Source: Candidatus Yonathbacteria bacterium (GTDB taxonomy: Bacteria; Patescibacteriota; Minisyncoccia; Phycocordibacterales; UBA1550). Taken from it: a stretch of 13,675 nt of DNA. The notes below the pieces were generated by a model. It searched no databases. It had not been told where the DNA came from and saw nothing but the letters and a program-made list of their open reading frames with translations. The position numbers and the translations under genes were made by a program. How positions within the stretch are numbered: the first letter of the stretch is position 1; each line of letters opens with the position of its first letter. The stretch is taken from NCBI GenBank assembly GCA_003489395.1, contig DNMN01000038.1, forward strand, positions 1-13,675, written 5' to 3'. Of the stretch, positions 1 to 6,984 are shown one piece after another.

Positions 1-36
1 GCAAATTGTAAACAATTTGCGCCTTTTTCTCTTTTT
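1..36 (+). terminator. Terminator-like hairpin at window start
   Basis: A perfect inverted repeat has 9-bp arms at 1-9 and 12-20 around AA, followed by a pyrimidine/T-rich run at 22-36. This is the form of an intrinsic terminator for a gene lying left of the window. The stem is AT-rich, so it may be weak, and the same palindrome could also be an operator for the promoter just downstream. Confidence 0.55.
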
Positions 37-47
37 ATGTTGCTACA

Positions 48-63
48 TGGTATGATATTCCCT
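48..63 (+). promoter_or_regulatory. Extended -10 promoter of the membrane protein/rodA unit
   Basis: TATGAT at 51-56 is preceded by TGG, giving an extended -10 (TGnTATGAT). No convincing -35 lies 16-18 bp upstream, which extended -10 promoters can tolerate. Transcription would begin about 7 nt downstream, at the ATG at 64, so the mRNA would be leaderless. Confidence 0.5.
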
Positions 64-840
64 ATGGACTGGTCTCAAAGGCGAAAGATTTTATACGCGG
101 TCGGATTTGCGGTCATTGTTGTTTTACTTGCCTCATATCCAGCCTACCTGCTTTTTTATAAGGACCCAACTTGTTTTGACGTAAAACAAAATGGGTCTGA
201 AACTGGTGTTGACTGCGGTGGTGGGTGCGCGCTCATGTGTGCCGTGGACGTAAAAGCTCCTCGTATAGTGTGGGCAAAAGTTTTTCCAATAAACAGCAGT
301 TACGACATTGGTGTGTACGTGGAAAATGTGAATGTGAATGCTGGCATAAGAAGCGCTCATTATACAATTCGTGTTTTTGATGATACCGGGAAAGTGCTTT
401 TGGAAAAGAAAGGAATGACCGAGCTTGCTCCAGCGTCAACACTTCTTCTTTTTGAAACAGGAGTCACTTTTTCAGGCACTCCAGCCCGCGTTGAGATTTC
501 ATTTGATTCAGAGGATTTGGCAAATTGGAAAAAGGCCACAACTGCGCCGTCTCCTGTAGTGACGAAAAATCAAAGTCTTAAAAATGTTGACACAAAACCG
601 CGCTTTGACGCTGTGCTTGTAAATACCGACCCGGTTAACGATGTTGAGAAACTTTCTTTAGGCGCGATTGTTTACGATTCGTTCCGCCATCCTGTTGCTG
701 TGTCAAAAACATACGTTGACCGCATTTCCAAGGGAGGGGAGCACAATATTTTCTTTACATGGCCGAGCGCGCTTGGAAGCTCTCCAGACGGCTACATTAC
801 AGAAATTATAGTCACTCCTCGCGCGATTTTTGCTGAGTAG
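64..840 (+). CDS. Single-pass membrane protein with Cys-rich extracellular motif
   Basis: Function unknown. From the ATG at 64 the protein has 258 aa. It has a short basic N-terminus (WSQRRK), one membrane segment at about residues 10-32, then an outside domain opening with a four-Cys motif (C37, C51, C55, C59) of the NGSETGVDCGG type. I recognise this motif from many CPR and other bacterial surface proteins. The rest looks like beta-rich domains (GVYVENVNVNAGIRSAHYTI and a second repeat-like half around 'LVNTDPVNDVEKLSLGAIVY'), suggesting Ig-like or FxLYD-type folds. An ATG at 37 is in frame, but the -10 box at 51-56 lies downstream of it, so 64 is preferred. rodA follows after 12 nt with no terminator, so the two are probably cotranscribed and this protein may act in envelope growth. 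That role is inferred only from position. Confidence 0.8.
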   Translation: MDWSQRRKILYAVGFAVIVVLLASYPAYLLFYKDPTCFDVKQNGSETGVDCGGGCALMCAVDVKAPRIVWAKVFPINSSYDIGVYVENVNVNAGIRSAHYTIRVFDDTGKVLLEKKGMTELAPASTLLLFETGVTFSGTPARVEISFDSEDLANWKKATTAPSPVVTKNQSLKNVDTKPRFDAVLVNTDPVNDVEKLSLGAIVYDSFRHPVAVSKTYVDRISKGGEHNIFFTWPSALGSSPDGYITEIIVTPRAIFAE

Positions 841-852
841 CAGAACAATAAC

Positions 853-1998
853 ATGCAAGTTTTTATGCTTATACGCGAGGTTTTTTCTCGAAAGGCATCC
901 ATTGACTGGGTGCTTCTTTTGGCTTCATCTGCGATAGTTTTTTTCGGTCTCGTCACAATGAATGCGTTCACAGGCGATAATCTTTTTTTTGAGAAACAAC
1001 TTATTTCGTTTGGCGTTGCAATTGTCGCATTTTTTCTAGCTACGCGGGTTGATACTGATATGCTAAAACGCACAAATGTTTTGGTCACTCTGTTTATCAT
1101 AGTTAGTACGTTACTTTTGGTCCTATTTGCTGTTGGGCATACTGCAAAAGGCGCGCAAAGTTGGTTCAAGATTGGTCTTTTTGCTTTTCAACCGGCTGAC
1201 GCGATGAAACTCCTTTTGGTGCTTATTCTCGCGAAATATTTTTCTCGTCGGCATGTGGAGATTGCGAATTTTCGTCATATTATGGTTTCTGGAATTTATG
1301 CTCTTATCCCGTTTGTCCTTGTTCTACTACAGCCAGACTTTGGCTCAGCGATGATTATATTTTTTATCTGGTTCGGAATGATTCTCGTGTCTGGGGTTTC
1401 AAAAAAGCATCTCGCATTTGTTTTTCTTGTCGGCGCAATAGTGTTCGCAGGGCTCTGGATGGAGGTATTTAAACCGTATCAAAAAGCGCGCATTCTCACA
1501 TTCGTGCACCCAATGTCCGATATTCGCGGTTCAGGATACAATGCGTATCAGTCCACCATCGCGGTCGGTTCGGGGCAGATTACCGGCAAAGGGGTAGGGT
1601 ATGGGACGCAGTCGCATCTGAGATTTCTTCCTGAATACCAAACGGACTTTATTTTTTCAGCGTTTGCGGAGGAGTGGGGGTTTGTAGGCGTGCTTATTCT
1701 GTTCGGGCTTTTTGCGGTGATAGTTGGGCGTATTTTGATGATAGCGCTCGTTGGCGCGACAAATTTTGAAATGCTTTATGGCGCTGGTGTCGCTGTTTAT
1801 ATTATTTCGCACTTTGTTGTGAACATAGGAATGACGATAGGCCTCCTGCCTGTAACTGGTGTGACAGTGCCGTTTATGAGCTTTGGCGGTTCGCATTTGC
1901 TTATTGAATTTGTCGCGCTCGGACTTCTCGTAAGCATGAAAAAGAGCGCTCGAACCACACATAGGAGCGCCCTTTCCAACGAGTTTTTAGGGGTTTGA
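853..1998 (+). CDS. rodA: Peptidoglycan glycosyltransferase RodA (SEDS family)
   Basis: This is a SEDS-family polytopic membrane enzyme that polymerises lipid II into glycan strands, normally paired with a class B PBP. The length of 381 aa is normal for RodA. Visible family motifs are FQPADAMKL (112-120, usually QPSE.xK), LLQPDFGSA (158-166), the GKGVGYGTQ stretch (245-253), LPEYQTDFIFSAFAEEWG (259-276), which carries the expected catalytic Asp D265, and PVTGVTVPFMSFGGS (333-347). RodA is preferred over FtsW because of the GTQSHLRFLPE wording and the absence of a long N-terminal extension. The unusual A-D in place of S-E at 115-116 is a conservative oddity. No Shine-Dalgarno precedes the ATG at 853, and translation may depend on the upstream gene 12 nt away. 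An alternative in-frame ATG is at 865. The gene converges with the pilin gene, leaving only 13 bp between stop codons and no visible terminator. Confidence 0.95.
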   Translation: MQVFMLIREVFSRKASIDWVLLLASSAIVFFGLVTMNAFTGDNLFFEKQLISFGVAIVAFFLATRVDTDMLKRTNVLVTLFIIVSTLLLVLFAVGHTAKGAQSWFKIGLFAFQPADAMKLLLVLILAKYFSRRHVEIANFRHIMVSGIYALIPFVLVLLQPDFGSAMIIFFIWFGMILVSGVSKKHLAFVFLVGAIVFAGLWMEVFKPYQKARILTFVHPMSDIRGSGYNAYQSTIAVGSGQITGKGVGYGTQSHLRFLPEYQTDFIFSAFAEEWGFVGVLILFGLFAVIVGRILMIALVGATNFEMLYGAGVAVYIISHFVVNIGMTIGLLPVTGVTVPFMSFGGSHLLIEFVALGLLVSMKKSARTTHRSALSNEFLGV

Positions 1999-2011
1999 TC
2001 TTTTTGAGGGA

Positions 2012-2572
2012 TTACCAAACTGTTGTTGCTGTGTAGTTATCAGTGAGCTGTAGCGCCCATGTTGGGCGGTTTGGGTCGTAAAATTGAGTATTTACAGCAG
2101 GATAGGAATCTTGCTCAAGCGAACAATGAGAAAGAAGTTTATAGTGTAATCCGTCTGATCTGTACAAATAAGCGCGATACCAACCTCCTGTTGTGCAGTC
2201 TGGGCTTGCCCCACCGCGAGGGTCTTTTGGAAGTGAAGGAATCAGTTTTGCTGTAACAATATTAGGGACCCAGTCAGCGTTGTATGGAATTATGTCGCCT
2301 TGTTCAGAAGATAACCATGCCCCTCCTGTGCTTGGGTATGAGCCATTTTCCGTAAAATAGCGAGTTATTGCCTTGTTTACCTCAAGGAGTTGGGTCTTGC
2401 GCGCTGCGTCATTTGTTTTTTTGCGCGCGCCCGTCAACGATTGCAAAACAACTCCAGAAAGCACGCTGATAATCGCGATAACCACAAGGAGCTCAATGAG
2501 CGTAAAACCGCCGGAATTTTTCCGCAAAAAACTAATGCTGGCAAGAAGTTTTTTTCTGTTTAGGGTGTTCAT
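2012..2572 (-). CDS. Type IV pilin / type II secretion pseudopilin-like protein
   Basis: The 186-aa protein has a class III prepilin signal: a basic leader (NRKKLL...LRKNSG), then G22|F23 with the motif GFTLIELLVVIAII. Prepilin peptidase would cut after G22, leaving mature F1 and the conserved E5 (E27). The hydrophobic helix spans about 24-48 and would anchor the subunit before assembly. The C-terminal domain holds one Cys pair (C126, C150) around WYRAYLYRSDGLHYKLL, a layout typical of PulG-like pseudopilins of CPR bacteria, with C126-C150 a plausible disulfide. It is the last gene of a minus-strand operon, 2 nt after the preceding stop, so it is probably translationally coupled. No pilus ATPase or peptidase gene is in the window, so whether it is a major or minor pilin cannot be told. 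Confidence 0.9.
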   Translation of the reverse strand: MNTLNRKKLLASISFLRKNSGGFTLIELLVVIAIISVLSGVVLQSLTGARKKTNDAARKTQLLEVNKAITRYFTENGSYPSTGGAWLSSEQGDIIPYNADWVPNIVTAKLIPSLPKDPRGGASPDCTTGGWYRAYLYRSDGLHYKLLSHCSLEQDSYPAVNTQFYDPNRPTWALQLTDNYTATTVW

Positions 2573-2574
2573 GA

Positions 2575-2877
2575 TTATTTTATTTTTTGCATTTCCTTTA
2601 GAACTTTTAGTTGTGCCATTATTTCTTCCGTGCTTTGCTTAGATGGAACATTCTCTCCCAAAATTCCAGCATATAAAAACATTGCGATACCAAATAAAAT
2701 CGCGGCAATGCCAAGAATTACAAAATTCCCAGTCGCTTTGTCGTCAATGCCAGCTTTCTCAAGAAGTTTTAAAAATGGTCCCTGCTTTGCAACAGGAACT
2801 TCAAATGTCCCAACTTTTAATCCAGATGCTTTCAGTCCCTGAAAGTCTTTATCATCTTCAAATTCTATTCCTTGCAT
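2575..2877 (-). CDS. Small single-pass membrane protein, unknown function
   Basis: I do not recognise this family. From the ATG at 2877 the product has 100 aa: a soluble N-terminal part of about 49 residues (FEDDKDFQGLKASG, then GTFEVPVAKQGPFLKLLEKAGI), one membrane segment at about 50-73, and a charged amphipathic C-terminal helix (EEIMAQLKVLKEMQKIK). The reading frame is open further upstream to 3159, but that part lies inside the oppositely framed glycosyltransferase gene and is spurious. Two starts are close, at 2886 and 2877. The 2877 start is preferred because a strong promoter (TTTACA, 17 bp, TATAAT at 2890-2885) places transcription start right at it. It sits between the glycosyltransferase (19 nt away) and the pilin gene (2 nt away), so a role in surface or pilus assembly is possible but unproven. 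Confidence 0.75.
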   Translation of the reverse strand: MQGIEFEDDKDFQGLKASGLKVGTFEVPVAKQGPFLKLLEKAGIDDKATGNFVILGIAAILFGIAMFLYAGILGENVPSKQSTEEIMAQLKVLKEMQKIK

Positions 2878-2884
2878 ACCGTTC

Positions 2885-2913
2885 ATTATAGCAACCCTAA
2901 TTTCTTGTGTAAA
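2885..2913 (-). promoter_or_regulatory. Internal promoter for the small membrane protein and pilin
   Basis: On the minus strand TTTACA (2913-2908), a 17-bp spacer and a perfect TATAAT (2890-2885) form one of the best sigma70-type matches in the window. It begins inside the 3' end of the glycosyltransferase gene. Start of transcription is expected near 2878, at or next to the ATG at 2877, giving a leaderless mRNA. It would allow pilin expression independent of the glycosyltransferase. Confidence 0.65.
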
Positions 2914-4048
2914 GAGAAATTGTATCTTTGAGAACGCGCGAGAGAGAGAATTCGGCGAGAACGCGCTCGCGAAGCGTTTCGGCGAAACGCTTCGCGAGCG
3001 AGTGGCCTGCCACAAGCTTTTGAATCGCTTGCGCAATTCCGCTTGAGTCTCTGGCGGTAACAAGTAGCCCAGTCTTCTCGTTCTCAATAACCTCTGGGAT
3101 GCCACCTGCTTGCGAGGCAACCACGGGGAGCCCTGCAAGTCCGGCTTCAAGAAGAACAAGCCCTAATGCTTCAGTAAGCGAAGGGAGGAGGAATAGGTCA
3201 AAAGCTCGCAAATATCGCGATGCATCATCCACGAACCCCAGCAAAAATACTCGTCCTTGGAGATTGTGGAGCCCCACAAGTGCCTCCAGGCGCTCTTTTT
3301 CCTCACCTCCACCAAGAATGAAATAATAAAGATTTGGATTTTCAGGCACTAATTTTGCAAACGCCTCAATTGCATAAGTTAAACCTTTGCTTTTGTGTAA
3401 CTCGGCGATAGTGCCGACAACAAACGCTTTTTCCGGAATGTGAATGTTCGCTTTTGCAAAAATCCGTTGACGAGCTGTTTCGCGCGAGAGAAAATTAGGC
3501 TCCTTGATTCCGTTTTTAATTACTGAAATTTTGCCAGCTATAAGTGGCCAATTTTTTGTATTATTCTTCACCGCATCTGAAACAGCAATCGTATTATGCG
3601 AAAGCATTACCGTAATCCACGAAAAAAATTTTATGATGAGTCTTTGCCACACTGGGCGCTCCTCATTAAAAGCCCAGCCGTGCGCAGTGAATACAATTTT
3701 TGGCACTCCTGCAAGGCGGGCGGCGAGAGCCCCCACTCCACCCGCCTTTGCGCTGTTCAAATGCACGACCTCTGGCTTCTCCTCGCGAAACATTCTCCAC
3801 AATTCAAAAAATGCTGAGATGTCGCTCCACGGGTTTACATCGCGCGCGAGAGAAAAAATAGGGATAACTCGGATATTCTCAGAGTGAAGTTTTTGAATGA
3901 GGATGCCTGATCCGCCAAGAGCAACAGCAACATCAAATCGGTCTTTTGGAAGCCCTGTCGCAAGGTCAAAAACATACTTTTGCGCCCCGCCAAAATTGGA
4001 TTTCGTGATTACAAAAAGAACCTTTATTTTCTTGGTATTCTCTGGCAT
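2897..4048 (-). CDS. GT4-family glycosyltransferase
   Basis: This is a 383-aa GT-B fold glycosyltransferase that would transfer a sugar from a nucleotide-sugar donor to a growing surface glycan or lipid-linked acceptor on the cytoplasmic membrane face. The N-terminal acceptor domain starts with KVLFVITKSNFGGAQKYV (9-26) and includes HLNSAKAGGVGALAARLAG (96-114) and TAHGWAF (121-127), wording typical of EpsF/CapM-type capsule enzymes. The C-terminal donor domain has GTIAELHKSKGL (212-223) and the retaining-GT4 EX7E motif, E293 and E301, followed by ASQAGGIPEVIENEKTGLLV. The length is normal and no TM segment is needed. It is the first gene of a minus-strand operon and is divergent from a sugar-phosphate transferase 42 bp away, which supports a polysaccharide role. 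Residues 350-362 are encoded by a perfect 37-nt palindrome (listed separately). The exact sugar and acceptor are unknown. Confidence 0.92.
   Translation of the reverse strand: MPENTKKIKVLFVITKSNFGGAQKYVFDLATGLPKDRFDVAVALGGSGILIQKLHSENIRVIPIFSLARDVNPWSDISAFFELWRMFREEKPEVVHLNSAKAGGVGALAARLAGVPKIVFTAHGWAFNEERPVWQRLIIKFFSWITVMLSHNTIAVSDAVKNNTKNWPLIAGKISVIKNGIKEPNFLSRETARQRIFAKANIHIPEKAFVVGTIAELHKSKGLTYAIEAFAKLVPENPNLYYFILGGGEEKERLEALVGLHNLQGRVFLLGFVDDASRYLRAFDLFLLPSLTEALGLVLLEAGLAGLPVVASQAGGIPEVIENEKTGLLVTARDSSGIAQAIQKLVAGHSLAKRFAETLRERVLAEFSLSRVLKDTISLYTRN
2964..3000. repeat. Perfect 37-nt palindrome inside the glycosyltransferase gene
   Basis: Arms at 2964-2981 and 2983-3000 are perfect reverse complements (18 bp, one central base). 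The element is very GC-rich compared with its surroundings. It stays in frame and encodes residues 350-362 (SLAKRFAETLRER) of the glycosyltransferase, in the C-terminal helix region. No T-run follows on either strand, so it is not an ordinary terminator. Confidence 0.85.
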
Positions 4049-4090
4049 CGTTCTGGAATTATACTCTATTTATGCTAGGATGTTTAGGTC
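4049..4090. promoter_or_regulatory. Back-to-back overlapping divergent promoters
   Basis: The 42-bp gap between the two divergent genes holds both promoters. The minus strand has TATAAT at 4063-4058 with TAAACA (4086-4081) 17 bp upstream, and the ATG begins 9 nt downstream. The plus strand has TATGCT at 4071-4076 with no clear -35, and the ATG is 14 nt downstream. The -10 boxes are only 7 bp apart and each promoter's upstream part lies over the other's core, so polymerase binding should be mutually exclusive. Confidence 0.6.
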
Positions 4091-5431
4091 ATGAAAATCC
4101 TAAATCGTCGCGAGCCCATCATACTATTTGCGGGGGACTTAATGGCGTTTTCTATAGCGCTTTGGGTTGCTCTAGCTCTTCGTTATGGGGCTATCCCATC
4201 CGCGGACCTTTTAGCTCAACACTGGGCGCCTTTTTCTTTCCTTTTCATATTATGGATATTTGTGTTTTTTGTAGCAGGGTTGTATGAAAAACACACTCTT
4301 GTTTTCAAGGGCAAACTTCCATCGCTCATTCTAAACACTCAAGTTGCGAACTCGCTACTCGCTGTCGTCTTCTTTTATCTGCTTCCGTCGTTTGGTATCA
4401 CTCCAAAAATAGTTCTTGCTGTTTACCTTGTCGTCTCATTCCTCCTCATTATTATTTGGCGCGTGTCTATTGTTCCTCGTTTTGGTTTTCGTAATCGTGA
4501 AAATGCAATCCTCATCGGCGCTGGAGATGAAATGCAAGAACTTAAAGAAGAAATGAACGGCAACGAGCGTTACAATCTAAAGTTTGTTTCATCGGTAAAC
4601 CTAAACCAGCTGGACGGTATCGCTTTTCAAGAAGAAGTGGTGGAAAAAATATACAGCGAAGGAGTTACTTCTGTTGTCATTGACCTAAAGCACGAAAAAG
4701 CAGACGCGATTTTGCCGTCGCTTTACAACCTTATTTTTTCAAATGTGCGTTTTTTGGATATGTACAAGGTGTATGAAGAAGTTTTCGACAGAGTTCCGCT
4801 TTCGCTCGTGGGCTATAATTGGTTTCTGGAAAATATTTCTTTTTCACCGCACACAATGTATGACACATTGAAACGAATGATGGATGTCGCAATAGCGAGC
4901 GCTCTTGGCATTGTGTCTCTCATTTTTTACCCATTTGTGTTTGTAGCAATCAAACTAGAGGACGGAGGACCGGTTTTCATAACACAGGAACGCATCGGCG
5001 CGGGCAATCGCATCATCAAACTTTGGAAATTCCGCAGTATGCGTGGAAGCGACGCGGGGAAGTGGGTGACCGAGGGTGATGACCGCATCACACACGTCGG
5101 CAAATTTTTGAGAAAGAGTCGCATAGACGAACTCCCTCAACTTTGGAATATTATTCGCGGAGACCTCTCGCTCATCGGGCCACGCCCAGATATTGTGGCG
5201 ATGGGCAAAAAGCTCGCAGACGAACTTCCGTATTACACAGTGCGGAACCTCATCAAGCCGGGACTTTCTGGTTGGGCGCAAATAAAGCAAGACATCGCTC
5301 CACAGTCATTGGAAGAAACACGCGAGCGTCTCGCCTACGATTTGTACTACCTAAAAAACCGCTCATTCATCCTTGATCTCACTATCGCGCTCAAGACGAT
5401 GAAAACACTTCTTTCGCGGACGGGAAAGTAG
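4091..5431 (+). CDS. Polyprenyl-phosphate sugar-1-phosphate transferase (WbaP/WcaJ-like)
   Basis: A 446-aa polyprenyl glycosylphosphotransferase. It would start surface polysaccharide synthesis by moving a sugar-1-phosphate from a nucleotide sugar to undecaprenyl phosphate. The N-terminal half has about four membrane segments (roughly 10-30, 48-65, 85-104, 107-127) and a CoA-binding-like middle domain starting NAILIGAGDEM (138-148). The C-terminal catalytic domain starts at the membrane-re-entrant region KRMMDVAIAS...YPFVFVAIKLEDGGPVF (261-296) and carries KFRSMR (313-318), the catalytic Asp-Glu pair D346-E347 in SRIDELPQLWNII, GPRP (363-366), PGLSGWAQ (390-397) and YDLYYLKNRS (418-427 region). 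Length and architecture match the full-size PNPT family. Sugar specificity (glucose, galactose, bacillosamine or other) cannot be read. It is divergent from the GT4 gene and close to an epimerase and a PAP2 phosphatase, a coherent polysaccharide neighbourhood. Confidence 0.93.
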   Translation: MKILNRREPIILFAGDLMAFSIALWVALALRYGAIPSADLLAQHWAPFSFLFILWIFVFFVAGLYEKHTLVFKGKLPSLILNTQVANSLLAVVFFYLLPSFGITPKIVLAVYLVVSFLLIIIWRVSIVPRFGFRNRENAILIGAGDEMQELKEEMNGNERYNLKFVSSVNLNQLDGIAFQEEVVEKIYSEGVTSVVIDLKHEKADAILPSLYNLIFSNVRFLDMYKVYEEVFDRVPLSLVGYNWFLENISFSPHTMYDTLKRMMDVAIASALGIVSLIFYPFVFVAIKLEDGGPVFITQERIGAGNRIIKLWKFRSMRGSDAGKWVTEGDDRITHVGKFLRKSRIDELPQLWNIIRGDLSLIGPRPDIVAMGKKLADELPYYTVRNLIKPGLSGWAQIKQDIAPQSLEETRERLAYDLYYLKNRSFILDLTIALKTMKTLLSRTGK

Positions 5432-5434
5432 GTT

Positions 5435-5463
5435 TTGACACAAAAGCCCTTCTGTGATATGGT
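5435..5463 (+). promoter_or_regulatory. Consensus promoter of the 100-aa gene
   Basis: A perfect -35 TTGACA (5435-5440), an exactly 17-bp spacer and -10 TATGGT (5458-5463). Transcription should begin near 5470, giving a leader of about 66 nt before the ATG at 5536. It starts 3 nt after the stop codon of the previous gene. Confidence 0.75.
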
Positions 5464-5535
5464 GTGGACTGATTAGCGAAAGCTTTTCTTGGTGGTTTTT
5501 GTACTTTTGATTAACTAAAAAAGAAGGAGTAACGT

Positions 5536-5838
5536 ATGCCGAACCCAGAAGGTGTTAAATTCAAGGCAGCAAAAAGAGAAGAACGCCTCACTAGTTTGAA
5601 AGACCTCACTCCAGGTCAAGTGTTTCGCTTGCCGAGCGTTAACTATGAAGAGGCGGTAGGCGGTGATGACCCAGGTGGTTGTTTCTACTACGTCGACGTT
5701 CAACCCATCAAAAAGGAGGATGATGGATTGATCTCTGTGGTCTCTCTTGACTGGAAGAACAAGAGGAAACTTCCATTTGATACAAAGGTCCATTCCCATC
5801 GTGTCGATATCGCATTTCACCCTTGCCCGGACGTGTAA
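5536..5838 (+). CDS. Small soluble protein of unknown function, likely highly expressed
   Basis: I do not recognise this 100-aa protein. It has no signal peptide or membrane segment. The N-terminal 25 residues are basic and probably helical (KFKAAKREERLTSLKDL), then come TPGQVFRLPS, a Gly/Asp loop (VGGDDPGGCFYYVDV) and strand-like stretches (LISVVSLDWKNKRKLPF), ending in HSHRVDIAFHPCPDV with two His and a Cys. A small beta-barrel binding nucleic acid or another ligand is possible, but this is only a fold impression. The start is secure: AAGGAG at 5524-5529, 6 nt before the ATG, is the clearest Shine-Dalgarno in the window. With a consensus promoter, a roughly 66-nt leader and its own terminator at 5852-5876, it forms a self-contained, probably strong, single-gene unit. 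Confidence 0.85.
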   Translation: MPNPEGVKFKAAKREERLTSLKDLTPGQVFRLPSVNYEEAVGGDDPGGCFYYVDVQPIKKEDDGLISVVSLDWKNKRKLPFDTKVHSHRVDIAFHPCPDV

Positions 5839-5851
5839 AGGCAATCCGGCA

Positions 5852-5884
5852 AAAAGCCCCACTACGTGGGGCTTTTCTATTTTT
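5852..5884 (+). terminator. Rho-independent terminator after the 100-aa gene
   Basis: Perfect 11-bp arms AAAAGCCCCAC (5852-5862) and GTGGGGCTTTT (5866-5876) flank a 3-nt loop and are followed by a T-rich run to about 5885. The A-rich 5' arm also makes it usable in the opposite direction. Confidence 0.9.
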
Positions 5885-5893
5885 TCTAATAAT

Positions 5894-5899
5894 TATGGT
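5894..5899 (+). promoter_or_regulatory. Candidate -10 box for the epimerase gene
   Basis: TATGGT lies 13 nt before the ATG at 5913, so transcription would start about 6 nt before the start codon. No good -35 is seen. Because a terminator intervenes, the epimerase needs its own promoter, and this is the best candidate. Confidence 0.35.
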
Positions 5900-5912
5900 A
5901 GAGTAGTGAGAT

Positions 5913-6983
5913 ATGGAAAAACAGCTAACACTTTTTATCACCGGTGGTGCTGGCTATGTCGGCGCGATGCTCGCGGAGCAGTTTTCAAAGCGCCCAGATG
6001 TAAAAGAAATTATTTGCTTGGACAAGGAAGCAGAGCCAGAAATTTTTCTTACCAATCCAAAAATAACTTATATTCGCGCCAACACTTCCGACGGCACATG
6101 GCAGGAAAAAGTACGCGCAAAGAAACCAGACATCGTGGTGCATACTGCGTGGCAGATTCGCGAAATGTATGGAGACAAAGAGAAGCAATGGAAGTGGAAC
6201 GTAGACGGCTCACAAGCAATTTTTAATTTCGCATTTTCACTATCAAGTGTGAAGAAACTTATTTACTTTTCTACTGTTGCTTCGTATGGTTCGTATCCGG
6301 AAAACACGATTGACCACTTCTTTACAGAAGCCGAACCATTTAGAAAAACCGACTATTTGTACGCCGAGGAGAAGCGTATAGTTGAGGAAAATCTAGAAAA
6401 AACTTTCAAAGAGTTGAAGGAGAAAGCGCGCGTGGAAACACAGGTGTTCATTATCCGCCCAGCAGCAATCACTGGCCCTCGCGGTCGCTACGCGCGTATT
6501 CGCTTCGGGCTTCAGTCTGCGCTTTCGGGCTCGCTCAAAGGGCAGAAATCTTTTGTGTATGACATGGTGTCGCTCATGGTTTCGTGGGTACCAGTAACTC
6601 CAAAATGGCTTCGCCAATACACACACGAGGACGACATCACCGATATGGTGGGGCTTTTCTCGTTCAATAATCTCAAAGGTGATTACGAAGTATTTAACGC
6701 AGCACCTCCTGGTCCCGCAGTACTTGGCCCAGATATGGCAAAGGCAGTAGGTAAGAGGATGCTTCCGATACAGCCGTGGATGGCGCGCCTTGCTTTCTTT
6801 TGGTTCTGGCACATCACGCGCGGACGTATTCCTACATCAAAAGGTAGCTGGAAAGGGTATTCGTATCCGATAGCGGTGGATGGCTCAAAAATTACGAAGC
6901 AATATGGGTTCAAATACAAATATGAATCCGGCGAAGCGTTTGTGAAAACTGCTGGACGATATGAAGCAGACGCCATAAAATAA
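5913..6983 (+). CDS. NAD-dependent epimerase/dehydratase (extended SDR)
   Basis: A 356-aa extended short-chain dehydrogenase/reductase, cytoplasmic. The N-terminal Rossmann motif is TGGAGYVG (G11, G14, G17), followed by an acidic end of strand beta-2 (CLDKE, D37) that suits NAD(H). The active site is visible as SSVKKLIYFSTVASYG (111-126, with S120/T121 and S124 as the Ser/Thr candidates) and YAEEK (Y150, K154), the YxxxK pair. RPAAITGPRG (182-191) matches the family's substrate-side RP..v.GP motif. Relatives act on nucleotide sugars (UDP-glucose 4-epimerase type) but also on steroid-like or other substrates. The C-terminal third (residues 285-330, with AFFWFWHITRGRIP) is unusual and hydrophobic, so the substrate is open. 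A nucleotide-sugar role fits the neighbouring glycan genes. No Shine-Dalgarno; a short-leader promoter is proposed at 5894. Confidence 0.88.
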   Translation: MEKQLTLFITGGAGYVGAMLAEQFSKRPDVKEIICLDKEAEPEIFLTNPKITYIRANTSDGTWQEKVRAKKPDIVVHTAWQIREMYGDKEKQWKWNVDGSQAIFNFAFSLSSVKKLIYFSTVASYGSYPENTIDHFFTEAEPFRKTDYLYAEEKRIVEENLEKTFKELKEKARVETQVFIIRPAAITGPRGRYARIRFGLQSALSGSLKGQKSFVYDMVSLMVSWVPVTPKWLRQYTHEDDITDMVGLFSFNNLKGDYEVFNAAPPGPAVLGPDMAKAVGKRMLPIQPWMARLAFFWFWHITRGRIPTSKGSWKGYSYPIAVDGSKITKQYGFKYKYESGEAFVKTAGRYEADAIK

Positions 6984-6984
6984 A

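Noticed and set aside
37..63. Upstream in-frame ATG start (37) for the first gene
   Set aside because: The extended -10 TATGAT at 51-56 lies downstream of it, so the transcript would not contain that start.
1990..2000. Alternative genetic code with TGA as glycine (as in Gracilibacteria/SR1)
   Set aside because: rodA ends properly at TGA and no gene in the window contains an in-frame TGA, so the standard bacterial code fits.
2887..3159. Long N-terminal extension of the 2575 gene up to 3159
   Set aside because: It lies wholly inside the well-supported glycosyltransferase gene on the same strand in another frame, and the extension is Arg/Ser-rich nonsense-like sequence.
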